DNA of 51,146 nt from an uncultured Sutterella sp. (lineage in GTDB: Bacteria > Pseudomonadota > Gammaproteobacteria > Burkholderiales > Burkholderiaceae_F), in contig CAJKMT010000007.1 of assembly GCA_905201055.1 (NCBI GenBank), forward strand, positions 1 to 51,146, read 5' to 3'. Numbering within the stretch: the first letter of the stretch is position 1; each line of letters begins with the position of its first letter. Positions 23,779-33,078 of this stretch are shown in pieces. The notes beneath the pieces were generated by a model. It did not search any database. It was not told where the DNA came from and saw only the letters and a list, made by a program, of their open reading frames with translations. The translations under genes and the position numbers were made by a program.

Positions 23779-26607
23779 ATGAGTACTGAAGAACTTGCCA
23801 AGAGCTTTGAACCGGCGCAGATTGAAAAGCGTTGGTATGAAACCTGGGAAAAGCGCGGTTATTTTGCCGCCAAGCAGGACCCTTCAAAACCCTCTTTCAG
23901 CATCCAGCTGCCCCCGCCCAACATCACGGGCATTTTGCACATGGGGCACGCCTTTAACCAAACGGTGATGGATACGCTAGTGCGCTACCACCGCATGAAG
24001 GGTTACAACACGACCTGGATTCCCGGTACCGACCATGCCGGTATCGCCACGCAAATCGTGGTGGAACGTCAGCTTGAAAAAGAGGGACTCAATCGCCGCG
24101 ACATGAAGCGCGAAGACTTCCTCGCCCGCGTGTGGGAATGGCAAAAGTTCTCGGGCGGCACCATCTTGCAGCAGATTCGCCGCATGGGCGACTCGGTCGA
24201 CTGGGACCGTCTGTATTTCACGATGAACGAGAAACTCTCGAAAGTGGTGGTGGACACGTTCGTGAAGCTCTATAACGACGGCCTGATTTACCGCGGCACA
24301 CGCCTTGTGAACTGGGACCCGAAGCTTCAGAGTGCTGTGAGTGACCTTGAAGTCGAAAGCGAAGAAGAAAACGGGCACCTCTGGGAAATCCGCTATCCGG
24401 GCGCTGACGGCAGCGAAGGTGTGGTTGTTGCAACGACTCGTCCTGAAACGCTCTTTGGTGACCAAGCCGTTGCCGTGCACCCGGATGACGAACGCTATCA
24501 GGCTTTAATCGGCAAGGAAGTGGTTTTGCCGCTTTGCAACCGCACCATCCCCGTGATCGCTGATGAATACGTTGACCGTGAATTCGGTTCGGGTTGCGTG
24601 AAGATTACCCCCGCACACGACTTCAATGACTTTGCCGTCGGCCAACGTCACCACTTAAAGCCGATCAACGTTTTGACGAAGACGGCGAAAATGAATGACA
24701 ACGTGCCCGAAAAGTATCGCGGCATGGATCGCTATGAAGCCCGTAAGGCCACTGTGGAAGATTTGAAGGCTCTGGGACTTTTGGTTGGCATCAAGGATCA
24801 CAAGCACATGGTGCCGCGTGTGTCTCGCACCGGAGAAGTGGTCGAACCGATGCTCTCGGATCAATGGTACATGGCGATGAGCAAACCCGCTCCCGAGGGC
24901 AGCTATTTCCCCGGCAAATCGATCGGTGAAATCGGTCTTGAGGCGATGGAATCCGGTGAAGTGAACATTCAGCCCAAAGAATGGCGCGGTGTTTACCGTC
25001 AATGGCTTGAAAACATTCAGGACTGGTGTCTGTCGCGTCAGCTCTGGTGGGGTCACCAAATTCCGGCCTGGTACGACGAAAAGGGCAATGTTTACGTCGC
25101 TCATAACGAAGAAGAAGCTCAAAAGCAGGCAGGAGACGGCGTCAAGCTCACTCGTGATGAAGACGTGTTGGATACGTGGTTCTCATCGGCCATGGTCCCC
25201 TTCTCTACGCTGGGTTGGCCTGACAAAGAAAAGATGGCAAGCGAAGGCTATGATCTTTTCCTGCCGAGCTCAATGCTTGTGACCGGTTACGACATCATCT
25301 TCTTCTGGGTTGCCCGTATGGTGATGATGACGCGTTACTTCACAGGCCGCGTCCCCTTCAAGGGTGTTTACCTACACGGTCTGGTGCGCGATGCCGAAGG
25401 CAAGAAGATGTCTAAGAGCGAAGGCAATACGCTCGATCCTCTGGACATCATGGACGGCATTGATCTTGAAAGCCTGATTAAGAAGAACACGCGCGGCTTG
25501 CGCCAGCCTGAAAAGGCTCCGCAAGTGGAAAAGAAACTGCGCAAGAATTACCCCAATGGCATCGCCCCGCACGGTGCCGATGCCCTGCGCTTTACGATGG
25601 CTGCTTACGCCACTTTGGGCCGCAACATCAACTTTGACTTGCGCCGCGCCGAAGGCTACCGCAATTTCTGCAACAAGCTCTGGAACGCCACGCGCTTTGT
25701 GCTGATGAACGTTCAGGGTAAGGACTGCGGGCTTGATGCCAATCTGCCGCGTGAATTGTCTTTCGTGGATGAATGGATCCTGCGCGAACTCGACCGCACG
25801 ATCACTGAAGTGGAAAAGGCCTTTGCCGAGTGGCGTCTTGATAATGCCGCCAACGCCATCTACTCCTTCGTTTGGGATCAGTACTGCGACTGGTACCTGG
25901 AACTCTCCAAGGTTCAGTTAGCTAACGGCAATGAAGCTCAGCAGCGCGCTACGCGCCACACGCTCATCACGGTGCTTGAAGCCGTGCTTCGTCTGGCTCA
26001 CCCGATCATCCCCTTCATTACCGAAGAGTTGTGGCAGAAAGTGAGTGTTGTCGCCGGCACCCGTGCTGAAGATGAAGAAAGCTCAGTCATGATCCGTGAC
26101 TATCCGAAGGCTGAATTTGCCGGTGCCGATACGGGCGCAGATCATAAGATGGCGCTGACCAAGCAGATGATTGACGCGGTCCGCAACTTGCGCGGCGAAA
26201 TGCAGTTGTCTCCCTCGCAGCGCATCCCGCTTGCGGTTCAAGGCGATGAAACGGTATTGAAGACCGTGGCTCCGTACATCATGCACTTGGCTCGTGTGAG
26301 CGAAGTGACGATCTGCGAAGACATCAATAAGGCTAACGAAGGCTCTATCGCTCCGGTCGCTATTGTTGAAGACTACAAGCTCATGCTTGTGGTGAAAATT
26401 GATGTGGCGGCCGAACGTGAACGTCTCGGCAAAGAAGCTGCGCGTCTTGAAGGTGAAATCGCTAAGGCTAACGCAAAGCTTAGCAATGAAAAATTCACCG
26501 CGAGAGCGCCTGCCGCGGTTGTCAATCAGGAACGCGAGCGCCTGGCTAACTTCACAAAACTGTTAGCGAAGGTGCAAGAACAACTCGATAAGCTGCCTAA
26601 AGCTTAA
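23779..26607 (+). CDS. valS: Valine-tRNA ligase
   Basis: This 942-residue class I synthetase charges tRNA-Val. The HIGH-type motif appears as PPPNITGILHMGH (HMGH at 54-57) and the KMSKS loop as KKMSKSEGNTLDP (KMSKS at 543-547). The editing domain lies between (ATTRPETLFGDQAVAVHP, about 217-234). An anticodon-binding domain (about 690-840) and the C-terminal coiled-coil arm (about 875-942; ERERLGKEAARLEGEIAKAN) complete the usual bacterial length. It has an upstream gap of 40 bases after the small ORF and ends at a strong terminator. Confidence 0.96.
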   Translation: MSTEELAKSFEPAQIEKRWYETWEKRGYFAAKQDPSKPSFSIQLPPPNITGILHMGHAFNQTVMDTLVRYHRMKGYNTTWIPGTDHAGIATQIVVERQLEKEGLNRRDMKREDFLARVWEWQKFSGGTILQQIRRMGDSVDWDRLYFTMNEKLSKVVVDTFVKLYNDGLIYRGTRLVNWDPKLQSAVSDLEVESEEENGHLWEIRYPGADGSEGVVVATTRPETLFGDQAVAVHPDDERYQALIGKEVVLPLCNRTIPVIADEYVDREFGSGCVKITPAHDFNDFAVGQRHHLKPINVLTKTAKMNDNVPEKYRGMDRYEARKATVEDLKALGLLVGIKDHKHMVPRVSRTGEVVEPMLSDQWYMAMSKPAPEGSYFPGKSIGEIGLEAMESGEVNIQPKEWRGVYRQWLENIQDWCLSRQLWWGHQIPAWYDEKGNVYVAHNEEEAQKQAGDGVKLTRDEDVLDTWFSSAMVPFSTLGWPDKEKMASEGYDLFLPSSMLVTGYDIIFFWVARMVMMTRYFTGRVPFKGVYLHGLVRDAEGKKMSKSEGNTLDPLDIMDGIDLESLIKKNTRGLRQPEKAPQVEKKLRKNYPNGIAPHGADALRFTMAAYATLGRNINFDLRRAEGYRNFCNKLWNATRFVLMNVQGKDCGLDANLPRELSFVDEWILRELDRTITEVEKAFAEWRLDNAANAIYSFVWDQYCDWYLELSKVQLANGNEAQQRATRHTLITVLEAVLRLAHPIIPFITEELWQKVSVVAGTRAEDEESSVMIRDYPKAEFAGADTGADHKMALTKQMIDAVRNLRGEMQLSPSQRIPLAVQGDETVLKTVAPYIMHLARVSEVTICEDINKANEGSIAPVAIVEDYKLMLVVKIDVAAERERLGKEAARLEGEIAKANAKLSNEKFTARAPAAVVNQERERLANFTKLLAKVQEQLDKLPKA

Positions 26608-26624
26608 TTGAGATAACATTGAAC

Positions 26625-26655
26625 GCCCGCCGACTCTAATCGGCGGGCTTTTTTG
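26625..26655 (+). terminator. Rho-independent terminator of valS
   Basis: GCCCGCCG (26625-26632) pairs with CGGCGGGC (26641-26648) over an 8-base loop, followed by TTTTTTG. Confidence 0.9.
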
Positions 26656-26719
26656 TATGCAAATATGAATGACTGTCGCTTCTCTTTTTTCACATTGAGA
26701 GCGTTTATTAAGTCAAACT

Positions 26720-28165
26720 TTAGCGCTCTAAATGAGAGTAGGCATGTCCAACTTTGCTCTTGCTGGCCTTTAACCACTCTTCATTACGTGCCCTGATGCG
26801 GATAGCTTCATTCAACATATTCAAAGTGTCAGTGGGCTTGGGCGTTCCTCCTGTAACCTTAGCATTTAAACTTGCCAACGGATCAAGCATTGCGCCGATT
26901 TGTTGTTGTGTCCGCTCAATCGTCTTTCCCAAAACCTTTTGCGACTGATCTTTGAGCATTTCCGGTGTCATATTCTCGATGCTTAATCGATGCTGATCCA
27001 TCAATGTCCGAATCATTCCGCCGACAACATGATGCGTCAGCGTAAATGGCTCACCTGTCTCAACAGTCAATTCCTCCGCCATGCCGGTTGCGGCGGTAAA
27101 CCCATCAAGAGCCAGACGATAACCTCTTTCTTTATTAACCGTAGATAATTCCAGGATCAGTCTTAAGAGTCTGACATTGTCAATCAAGATATGCACGTTA
27201 TCCCAGAAGCGTTCAAAGAAAAAGTAAGTTTCATGAACCGGGAATAACGTTGTTGAAGACGCCGACGAAAAGGCGTTGACCATATAGCCGTTGAAATGCT
27301 CGGTTTGCGAGCGCAAAAGCTCCACCGCCGCGGCATTTTTCTTCTGCGGCATGATGCTGCTTACACCGCATATTCTCCGGTCGCAGTCCAAAATCTTACA
27401 TTCAGCGCTGGCGAAAAAGATCATGTCGCTGCTTACACGACTTAACGTTGTGTTGAGAATGCCCAAGTCCGAGATTGTCTCTAAGAAATAATCAACCGCT
27501 GAATTTCCAATCACCGTATTTTCAATCACATCATCAAAACCCAATAAGTCAGCCACTGTTTTCTTGTCGAGTTTGAAGGCTGTGCCAATACCGGCGGCGG
27601 ATCCCATCGCACTTTTATTGACAGTCTTATAAGCATGTTGCAACCGCTCTAAATCCGCCGCAAACATTTCATGCACGCTCAGCAGATAATGACCCCAGGT
27701 CCCCGGTTGGGCAGGCTGTCCGTAGGTGTAATAAGGGATCACGGTTTCAGCATGAAGTTTGACCTGTTGTTCAAGAAGTTTTTGGGTTTCGATAATCTCG
27801 TCTATCACTTGCCAAATCGCGTCTCTTAACGACATGCGGTACATCGTAAAGTACATATCGTTGCGACTGCGGCCAATATGCAATTTGGCAGCGACATTCT
27901 TATCGATGGTTTTAAACAACTCACTTTCATACAAAAAATATATGTCACCATCGCACTTTCTGATATCTTCCTCGGAGATCCGCGCCTGCACTTTCTTAAG
28001 CCCATCGACGATCGTGTCATGTTCGACCCGAGTCATAAATCCTTGCTTCAACAGCATGGCGGCGTAAGCTAAATTCAGGTGGTATAAGGCATCACGGCGA
28101 TAACGGTAATCAAGCATCACGCTATTGACTTTCACTCGACGAAACGTCTCCAACAAATCTGTCAT
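26720..28165 (-). CDS. Argininosuccinate-lyase-family enzyme, divergent (fumarase/aspartase superfamily)
   Basis: The 481-residue superfamily lyase cleaves a C-N bond and normally releases fumarate. HIGRSRND (96-103) matches the ASL HTARSRND block, and VSSIMPQKKN (268-277) the signature with the catalytic serine loop. Several normally invariant ASL positions differ: TH of YTHLQ reads TY (YTYGQ, 146-150), RNDQ reads RNDM, GSS reads VSS and KKNPD reads KKNAA. No argG or other arginine gene is adjacent. Instead there is a divergent LysR regulator, an EamA permease and a Dcu carrier. A catabolic lyase for an N-substituted aspartate is more likely than ArgH. GAGGAG precedes ATG 28165. Confidence 0.78.
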   Translation of the reverse strand: MTDLLETFRRVKVNSVMLDYRYRRDALYHLNLAYAAMLLKQGFMTRVEHDTIVDGLKKVQARISEEDIRKCDGDIYFLYESELFKTIDKNVAAKLHIGRSRNDMYFTMYRMSLRDAIWQVIDEIIETQKLLEQQVKLHAETVIPYYTYGQPAQPGTWGHYLLSVHEMFAADLERLQHAYKTVNKSAMGSAAGIGTAFKLDKKTVADLLGFDDVIENTVIGNSAVDYFLETISDLGILNTTLSRVSSDMIFFASAECKILDCDRRICGVSSIMPQKKNAAAVELLRSQTEHFNGYMVNAFSSASSTTLFPVHETYFFFERFWDNVHILIDNVRLLRLILELSTVNKERGYRLALDGFTAATGMAEELTVETGEPFTLTHHVVGGMIRTLMDQHRLSIENMTPEMLKDQSQKVLGKTIERTQQQIGAMLDPLASLNAKVTGGTPKPTDTLNMLNEAIRIRARNEEWLKASKSKVGHAYSHLER

Positions 28166-28187
28166 ACATACTCCTCAAAACAAAAAC

Positions 28188-28204
28188 GATTGAATGGTTC
28201 AATC
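28188..28204. promoter_or_regulatory. Palindromic LysR-type operator
   Basis: GATTGAA-TGG-TTCAATC is a perfect 7-3-7 palindrome and contains the LysR T-N11-A spacing (T28190 to A28202). It lies 23 bases upstream of the lyase start in the divergent lyase/lysR intergenic region. Confidence 0.6.
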
Positions 28205-28370
28205 ATCGTCGAGTTGCGGCGTGTGTGACAACCGAGACAAAAGCAGACGTATAGATAGTATTTGAAAAAAGAATATCGTTGATTTGAATAAAATTCGTAC
28301 GGTATCGTGCAAAAGCAAAGCCTGTCCGCTTTTTACAATACAAACTGTGAATATCTGTCGGAGCTCAGCC

Positions 28371-29393
28371 GTGACGACCAAGCGAACTCAAGATAACATC
28401 CTTTTTGACGTTGTGCTTCAGCCTGCGATTAAGATTTTTTATTTACTCTATAAAACCAAAAATTTTTCAAAGACTGCGCAAATATTGAATATCAGCCAAC
28501 CGACCATTTCTCGAAATATTTCCTCTTTAGAAAACGCCTTAGGCACATCACTGGTTGATCGAGAAATCAGGCCCATCCGATTTACCCGAGAAGGAAGAGC
28601 TTTTTACCAACTGCTTGAACAGGAACTCTACAACTTCAAGGATTCTTTGCTGTCATTGGCGAAAAATTCCAATCAAAGAATCGCGCTTCGGTTTGGCTGC
28701 GTCGGCTCATTGGCGGCTCACACCAACGCCCCCATCCTTAAGGTGCTCTTTACAGAAGTGTCTCAAATCGTTGTTTATCACGGCGCCAGTGAAACACTTA
28801 AGAAGAAGTTTGACAATGATGAAATCGACATCTTCATCAGTTCACGACCTTATTTCGAAGAAAAAAACCTTCACCGTCGTTTTCTTTACAGCGAACCTTC
28901 TGTTTTGGTCGTTCCTAAAAGTCTGAATCTGCCCCCGAATCTTACATGGCAGCATATGCGTTTTTGCGGTCTTCCCCGAATCTGCAATATGAAAGGCACC
29001 TCAAACGCCGATTTTGAAAACCAGTATTTCAATCAGTTGGAATTGGATTTTGTCGAAAAGATTATTGTCGAACAACCATTGCCTCTGTTTTCCTGCGTGG
29101 CCGAAGGTCTCGGGTGGAGCATTTGCGATCCCAGCATGCTGGGACTTTTTCCGCATCTATGGGACAAAGTCAAAGTTTTACCGATGCCGCAGCCTTCCGT
29201 GCTCAGAGATATTTATGTTCTTTCCAGAAAAGAAACACTCATAGCGGAGCTTGCGGATAGAATCACAGACGTTGCCGCCCAATCAATCCGAGAGCTTGTT
29301 CAAAAAAGCCTCATTCATCTTGCTCCTTGGGCAAGAGAACAGTTTTTCATTGCCGGCAGTGACTCCGAGGAACGAGAAAGAGTCTTCCCTTAG
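28371..29393 (+). CDS. LysR-family transcriptional regulator
   Basis: A longer frame from TTG 28284 exists, but GTG 28371 follows GGAG (28360-28363) by seven bases and puts the helix-turn-helix at the normal place, giving 340 residues. The HTH is NFSKTAQILNISQPTISRNI (31-50), followed by SSLENALGTSLVDRE, the usual LysR sequence. The C-terminal periplasmic-binding-like effector domain runs from about 95. It is divergent from the ASL-like lyase with a palindromic T-N11-A site between them, so it probably activates the lyase gene in response to the lyase substrate. Its stop codon overlaps that of the convergent EamA gene. Confidence 0.88.
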   Translation: MTTKRTQDNILFDVVLQPAIKIFYLLYKTKNFSKTAQILNISQPTISRNISSLENALGTSLVDREIRPIRFTREGRAFYQLLEQELYNFKDSLLSLAKNSNQRIALRFGCVGSLAAHTNAPILKVLFTEVSQIVVYHGASETLKKKFDNDEIDIFISSRPYFEEKNLHRRFLYSEPSVLVVPKSLNLPPNLTWQHMRFCGLPRICNMKGTSNADFENQYFNQLELDFVEKIIVEQPLPLFSCVAEGLGWSICDPSMLGLFPHLWDKVKVLPMPQPSVLRDIYVLSRKETLIAELADRITDVAAQSIRELVQKSLIHLAPWAREQFFIAGSDSEERERVFP

Positions 29394-30280
29394 GCGAGTG
29401 ATTTTTGAGAGTGAGCTTCCGCCATCACCAAAACAATGACGGATACAAGAATACAAACAATGCCCGCTATTGAAAATAAGGTTGAATCTTCCCCTAAAAA
29501 GATCATACCGATGAGCGTCGCCCCCATTGGCTCAGCCAATGTAAGCGACGCCGCCACGGTTGCCTGGGTGGTTTGAAAACCGCGAAACACCAATAAGTAA
29601 CCGATGGCAGTATTAACGATACCTAACATCAAAACGCAGATTGCTCCGCGAAGACTCAACACCCAATCGGTAGGAAAGAAAATAAAAAAAGGAAGCATCA
29701 AAAATGCTATTAACATTGCAGAAAGCGTACCGCCGATCTGCGGATCGTGTCCTCTCGTTAGCTCCGGCCCCGCCAGTAAGGTTGCTCCAGAAAAAAATCC
29801 GGCCAAAAGCGGAATCGACAAATCGATCCATTCGAAGTGTGAGTCGACTCGGTTTAAAAGGACAACTCCAGCAATTGCCAATAGTGTTGCGACGTACCAC
29901 ATTTTTTGAGGCGTTTTTTTGCGAATAACCCATTCAAGAACAGCGGCAAAAATTGGTGTGGTGCCTACACTGACCACTGTGCCAACAGCGATTCCTACCG
30001 CTAAAACGGCGTTATAGAAAGTCAGTTGATAAGCCCAAGTCCCTACACCGTAAATAAGCAAATATTTCAAATTCCAATCTTTTAAACAGATCCGTTTTCC
30101 CTGCCATTTAAGCAACAAAAACAATACCGACGCGCCGATTGTCATACGGAAAGCCGAAACAGTGTATGGCGTCGCCCCTTCGGGAGACAGCAAAAGCCAC
30201 ATGCCGTTTGTGGAAAAGGTTAAATAGCCAAAGAGCACACACAAAGGCCCCACCAATGAGGACTGAAGTGACTTTTTCAT
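29390..30280 (-). CDS. EamA/DMT-family transporter
   Basis: The 296-residue inner-membrane permease has ten hydrophobic segments in two repeats. FGYLTFSTNGMWLLLSPEGA (18-37) and PYTVSAFRMTIGASVLFLLL (38-57) mark the first repeat. AVGTVVSVGTTPIFAAVLEW (about 98-117) and LAEPMGATLIGMIFLGE (about 248-264) are conserved helix ends. It is convergent with the LysR gene, sharing four bases at the stops, and divergent from the Dcu carrier. It may move the amine or amino acid product of the nearby lyase, but nothing in the sequence fixes this. Confidence 0.82.
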   Translation of the reverse strand: MKKSLQSSLVGPLCVLFGYLTFSTNGMWLLLSPEGATPYTVSAFRMTIGASVLFLLLKWQGKRICLKDWNLKYLLIYGVGTWAYQLTFYNAVLAVGIAVGTVVSVGTTPIFAAVLEWVIRKKTPQKMWYVATLLAIAGVVLLNRVDSHFEWIDLSIPLLAGFFSGATLLAGPELTRGHDPQIGGTLSAMLIAFLMLPFFIFFPTDWVLSLRGAICVLMLGIVNTAIGYLLVFRGFQTTQATVAASLTLAEPMGATLIGMIFLGEDSTLFSIAGIVCILVSVIVLVMAEAHSQKSLA

Positions 30281-30450
30281 TTCTCTGCCTATCAGTAAAA
30301 CATCTGTTTGCAGTGTACGGTCGAGTCTCTGTCAGCCAAGGGCAATATTCAAATTTCAAATACTTTCTATACGGCGACTTTTTCTTCATTTGGCGAGGAT
30401 AACAAAACCTTCGATACTGACCGCATGGAAATCTTGATAGGAGTTTTCTG

Positions 30451-31767
30451 ATGTTATTACTAGATGCAATCATCGTATTGGCCGCCATTGTGATTGGTGT
30501 CAGAAAAGGCGGCATGGCATTACCCTTGACAGGTTTTGCCGGCTTGGCCATTTTGGCCTTTTTCTGCGGAGTGAAGCCATCCTCACCGCCATACACCGTG
30601 ATGATGATTATTTTTGCTGTTACCAGTTTGGGCGGCTGTTTGCAATGTGCCGGCGGTCTCGACTACCTGATTGACATTGCCGGCAAAATTTTGCGCCGCA
30701 ATCCCAATCGCGTAACGCTCATCGCTCCGATCATTGTTTTCGCATTCGTTGTCTGCACGGGAACCGCTCAAGTTTGCATGGCTTTGTTACCTGTGATTTC
30801 CGAAGTGGCGCGTAATGCCGGCGTTCGTCCGGAAAGACCTCTGTCAGCGTCTTGCGTCGCAGCCGCTCACGGGATTTCTGCCTCCCCGCTTTCCGCTTCC
30901 ACTGCCGCTCTCATCGGTGTGCTCGCCAATCACGGTGTCAATTTTGGTCAGATGATGATGGTCTTGATTCCTTCCATCTTGCTCGCTGTGATCATCGGTT
31001 CATTAAGTGTTTATAAGCGCGGAGCTGAATTAGCCGACGACCCGGAATTCCAACGTCGCGTGCGTGAAGGAGAAATCGCCGGTTTGACCGAAAAGAAAGC
31101 CGATTATGTTCCGACTCCAAAAGCCAAGCTCTCGGTTTTCATTTTTGTCATCTCCATTTTGATGATTTTGATTTTCGGCAGTTTTAACGAATTAATGCCC
31201 ACCTATACCGTCAATGGAAAAACATCCTCCTTGTCCATTGCCTACGCTATTGAAATCATCTGTCTGACCGCAGGCGCCATCATGATCTATACATGCGGCA
31301 TCAACCCCAAGAAAATCGCTCAGACAGTTGTATTCCAAGGTGGCGTGTATGCCGTCATGATGTGTTTCGGCATAGCGTTCCTAACCGACTCCTTCTTTAC
31401 CGCTCACAAAGCAGAGTTGATCACGCTCTTTGGTGACATCGTTCAACAATATCCCTGGCTCTTCGCAGTTGGTCTGATGATTATGGGAGCGATCCTGATG
31501 AGTCAAGGAGCCGCGACGGTTGCCTTGATGCCGATCGGCGTTGCCTTGGGCATTCCGGCGCCCTACCTGGTCGCCATGGCTCCGGGCGTTTGCACCGGTT
31601 GGATTTTGCCCGCGCAACCGAGTCTGATGACTGCCGTCGCTATTGACGTCACCGGTACAACCACGCTAGGAAAATGGATTTTCGACCACAGCGCCCAACG
31701 ACCGGGACTGGTGATGACGATTTCTTCAATTGCCATCGGCTTTGTGATGATTAACTTCGTTTTCTAA
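30451..31767 (+). CDS. Anaerobic C4-dicarboxylate transporter, DcuA/DcuB type
   Basis: The 438-residue membrane carrier begins with LLLDAIIVLAAIVIGVRKGG (2-21) and GGLDYLIDIAGKILRRNPNR (about 69-88), both characteristic of DcuA/DcuB. The same holds for CTGTAQVCMALLPVISEVAR and RPERPLSASCVAAAHGISAS. The C-terminal PYLVAMAPGVCTGWILPAQP (about 371-390) also matches. These carriers exchange fumarate, malate or aspartate for succinate during anaerobic growth. The gene has a good ribosome site (AGGAG) and its own terminator. A nearby fumarate-forming lyase gives it an obvious partner: internally produced fumarate could feed fumarate respiration and succinate leave by this carrier. No FNR box was recognised upstream. 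Confidence 0.9.
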   Translation: MLLLDAIIVLAAIVIGVRKGGMALPLTGFAGLAILAFFCGVKPSSPPYTVMMIIFAVTSLGGCLQCAGGLDYLIDIAGKILRRNPNRVTLIAPIIVFAFVVCTGTAQVCMALLPVISEVARNAGVRPERPLSASCVAAAHGISASPLSASTAALIGVLANHGVNFGQMMMVLIPSILLAVIIGSLSVYKRGAELADDPEFQRRVREGEIAGLTEKKADYVPTPKAKLSVFIFVISILMILIFGSFNELMPTYTVNGKTSSLSIAYAIEIICLTAGAIMIYTCGINPKKIAQTVVFQGGVYAVMMCFGIAFLTDSFFTAHKAELITLFGDIVQQYPWLFAVGLMIMGAILMSQGAATVALMPIGVALGIPAPYLVAMAPGVCTGWILPAQPSLMTAVAIDVTGTTTLGKWIFDHSAQRPGLVMTISSIAIGFVMINFVF

Positions 31768-31790
31768 AGTAAGCTCCTCTTGCTTCTTTT

Positions 31791-31822
31791 GCCGATTCCT
31801 TAAAAAAAGGGATCGGCTTTTT
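31791..31822 (+). terminator. Terminator of the DcuA/B-type gene
   Basis: GCCGATTCC (31791-31799) pairs with GGGATCGGC (31809-31817) with one T-G wobble, followed by TTTTTATT. Confidence 0.85.
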
Positions 31823-31927
31823 ATTCCGTGCAAGCAATAAAGTGTCGCACCGAAAGTGAAGGATCTGGAGAAAATTGGTGGCAAAATGCTAACTTAGCGA
31901 ACGCATTACAAAGAAAGGAAAAATTTC

Positions 31928-33019
31928 ATGAGTGTAAATTATCAAGGTAAACGTCCGCGCGAACTGGGCATTTCTTTCGGAATTTTTCAAACCGGTAAAA
32001 ACAATGCCATCACCGATGTCAAGGGCGTTAAAGTAGGACAGGTGACATTGATCGACGACAGCAAAGGAATGCGAACAGGTGTCACCGCGATCCTGCCTCA
32101 CACCGACAACATCTTCCAAAACAAGGTGCCCGCCGGTATCTTTCTTGGCAACGCATTCGGAAAAATGACCGGTTACCCACAAGTCAAGGAACTCGGCAAT
32201 ATCGAAACACCGATTGTTTTAACAAACACTTTAAATTTGGCGGCCGCTATCGACGGCATTATTGATTACGTTTTTAGTTTTAAAGACAACCGAGAGGTTG
32301 AATCGGTCAACTGTGTTGTCGGCGAAACCAATGACGGCGCCGTCAATGATATCCGCGCCCGATTCGTTAAACGCGAGGATGTGCTCAAAGCCATTGTTGA
32401 GGCCAAAGATGGTCCTGTTGAGGAAGGTTGCGTTGGGGCAGGCACAGGTACAAAAGCTTTTAATTTCAAAGCCGGCATCGGCACCGCCTCCAGAAAGCTG
32501 CCTGAAAATATGGGAGGCTACACGGTGGGCGTAATTGTTCAAAGCAATTTTGGCGGACTGCTCAATATCAACGGCGTTGATGTCGGCAAAGCGCTGGGAG
32601 GATTCCCCTACCAAAAAGAGATCGAAAGCGCTGACGGTTCCATTATGATGGTTGTCGCCACTGACGCGCCTCTTGATTCCCGAAACCTTGAGCGGCTTGC
32701 CAAGCGAGCCTTTATGGGAATGGCCAAAACGGGAGGCGTTGCGTCCAACGGTTCAGGTGACTTTGTAATCGCCTTTTCCACCAATGAAACAATACGAGTT
32801 CGGCACCGAGCGCCTGATTTTTCTTTGCACTGCACCTCTGTCTTAAGGAATGATGATATGACGCCTCTGTTCATGGCCGCGATTGAAGCAACCGAGGAAG
32901 CCATTATCAATTCTTTATTCGCCGCTCACGACACGCCAACGCATGACGGGAAAATAGTTAAAGCTCTACCTTTGGATGAAGTAATGACGATGTTGGAAAA
33001 ACACCTGAAGTTAAACTGA
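31928..33019 (+). CDS. P1-family N-terminal nucleophile aminopeptidase (DmpA/BapA-like)
   Basis: The 363-residue family S58 (DmpA) protein opens with RPRELGISFGIFQTGKNNAI (9-28) and a TDVKGVKVGQVTL strand (29-41). The autoprocessing site is ASNGSGDFVIAFST (272-285), where cleavage between G275 and S276 would expose the catalytic serine, as in DmpA. GNAFGKMTGYPQVKELG (about 75-91) is also conserved. Members release N-terminal D- or L-amino acids, or beta-amino acids in the BapA branch. No signal peptide is seen, so it acts in the cytoplasm. AAAGGAAAAA precedes the ATG. It neighbours an aminopeptidase P and a transporter remnant, perhaps a former peptide-use locus. Confidence 0.85.
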   Translation: MSVNYQGKRPRELGISFGIFQTGKNNAITDVKGVKVGQVTLIDDSKGMRTGVTAILPHTDNIFQNKVPAGIFLGNAFGKMTGYPQVKELGNIETPIVLTNTLNLAAAIDGIIDYVFSFKDNREVESVNCVVGETNDGAVNDIRARFVKREDVLKAIVEAKDGPVEEGCVGAGTGTKAFNFKAGIGTASRKLPENMGGYTVGVIVQSNFGGLLNINGVDVGKALGGFPYQKEIESADGSIMMVVATDAPLDSRNLERLAKRAFMGMAKTGGVASNGSGDFVIAFSTNETIRVRHRAPDFSLHCTSVLRNDDMTPLFMAAIEATEEAIINSLFAAHDTPTHDGKIVKALPLDEVMTMLEKHLKLN

Positions 33020-33037
33020 AAAATCCTTTTTGATACT

Positions 33038-33067
33038 GAAGCCGACCCAAATGATATGGTCGGCTTC
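33038..33067 (+). terminator. Terminator of the P1 peptidase gene
   Basis: Perfect 10-base arms (GAAGCCGACC and GGTCGGCTTC) surround a 10-base loop, followed by TCTAATATTTG. Confidence 0.75.
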
Positions 33068-33078
33068 TCTAATATTTG

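Noticed and set aside
26720..28165. Housekeeping argH
   Set aside because: Several invariant ArgH positions are changed and the neighbours are catabolic, so I did not give the symbol.
28284..28370. Longer LysR start at TTG 28284
   Set aside because: It adds 29 non-family residues; GTG 28371 has a well-placed GGAG and gives a normal N-terminal HTH.
30426..30440. TGGAAATC resembling an IclR half-site upstream of the DcuA/B-type gene
   Set aside because: Only one half-site is present; the partner half (TTTCCA) is absent.
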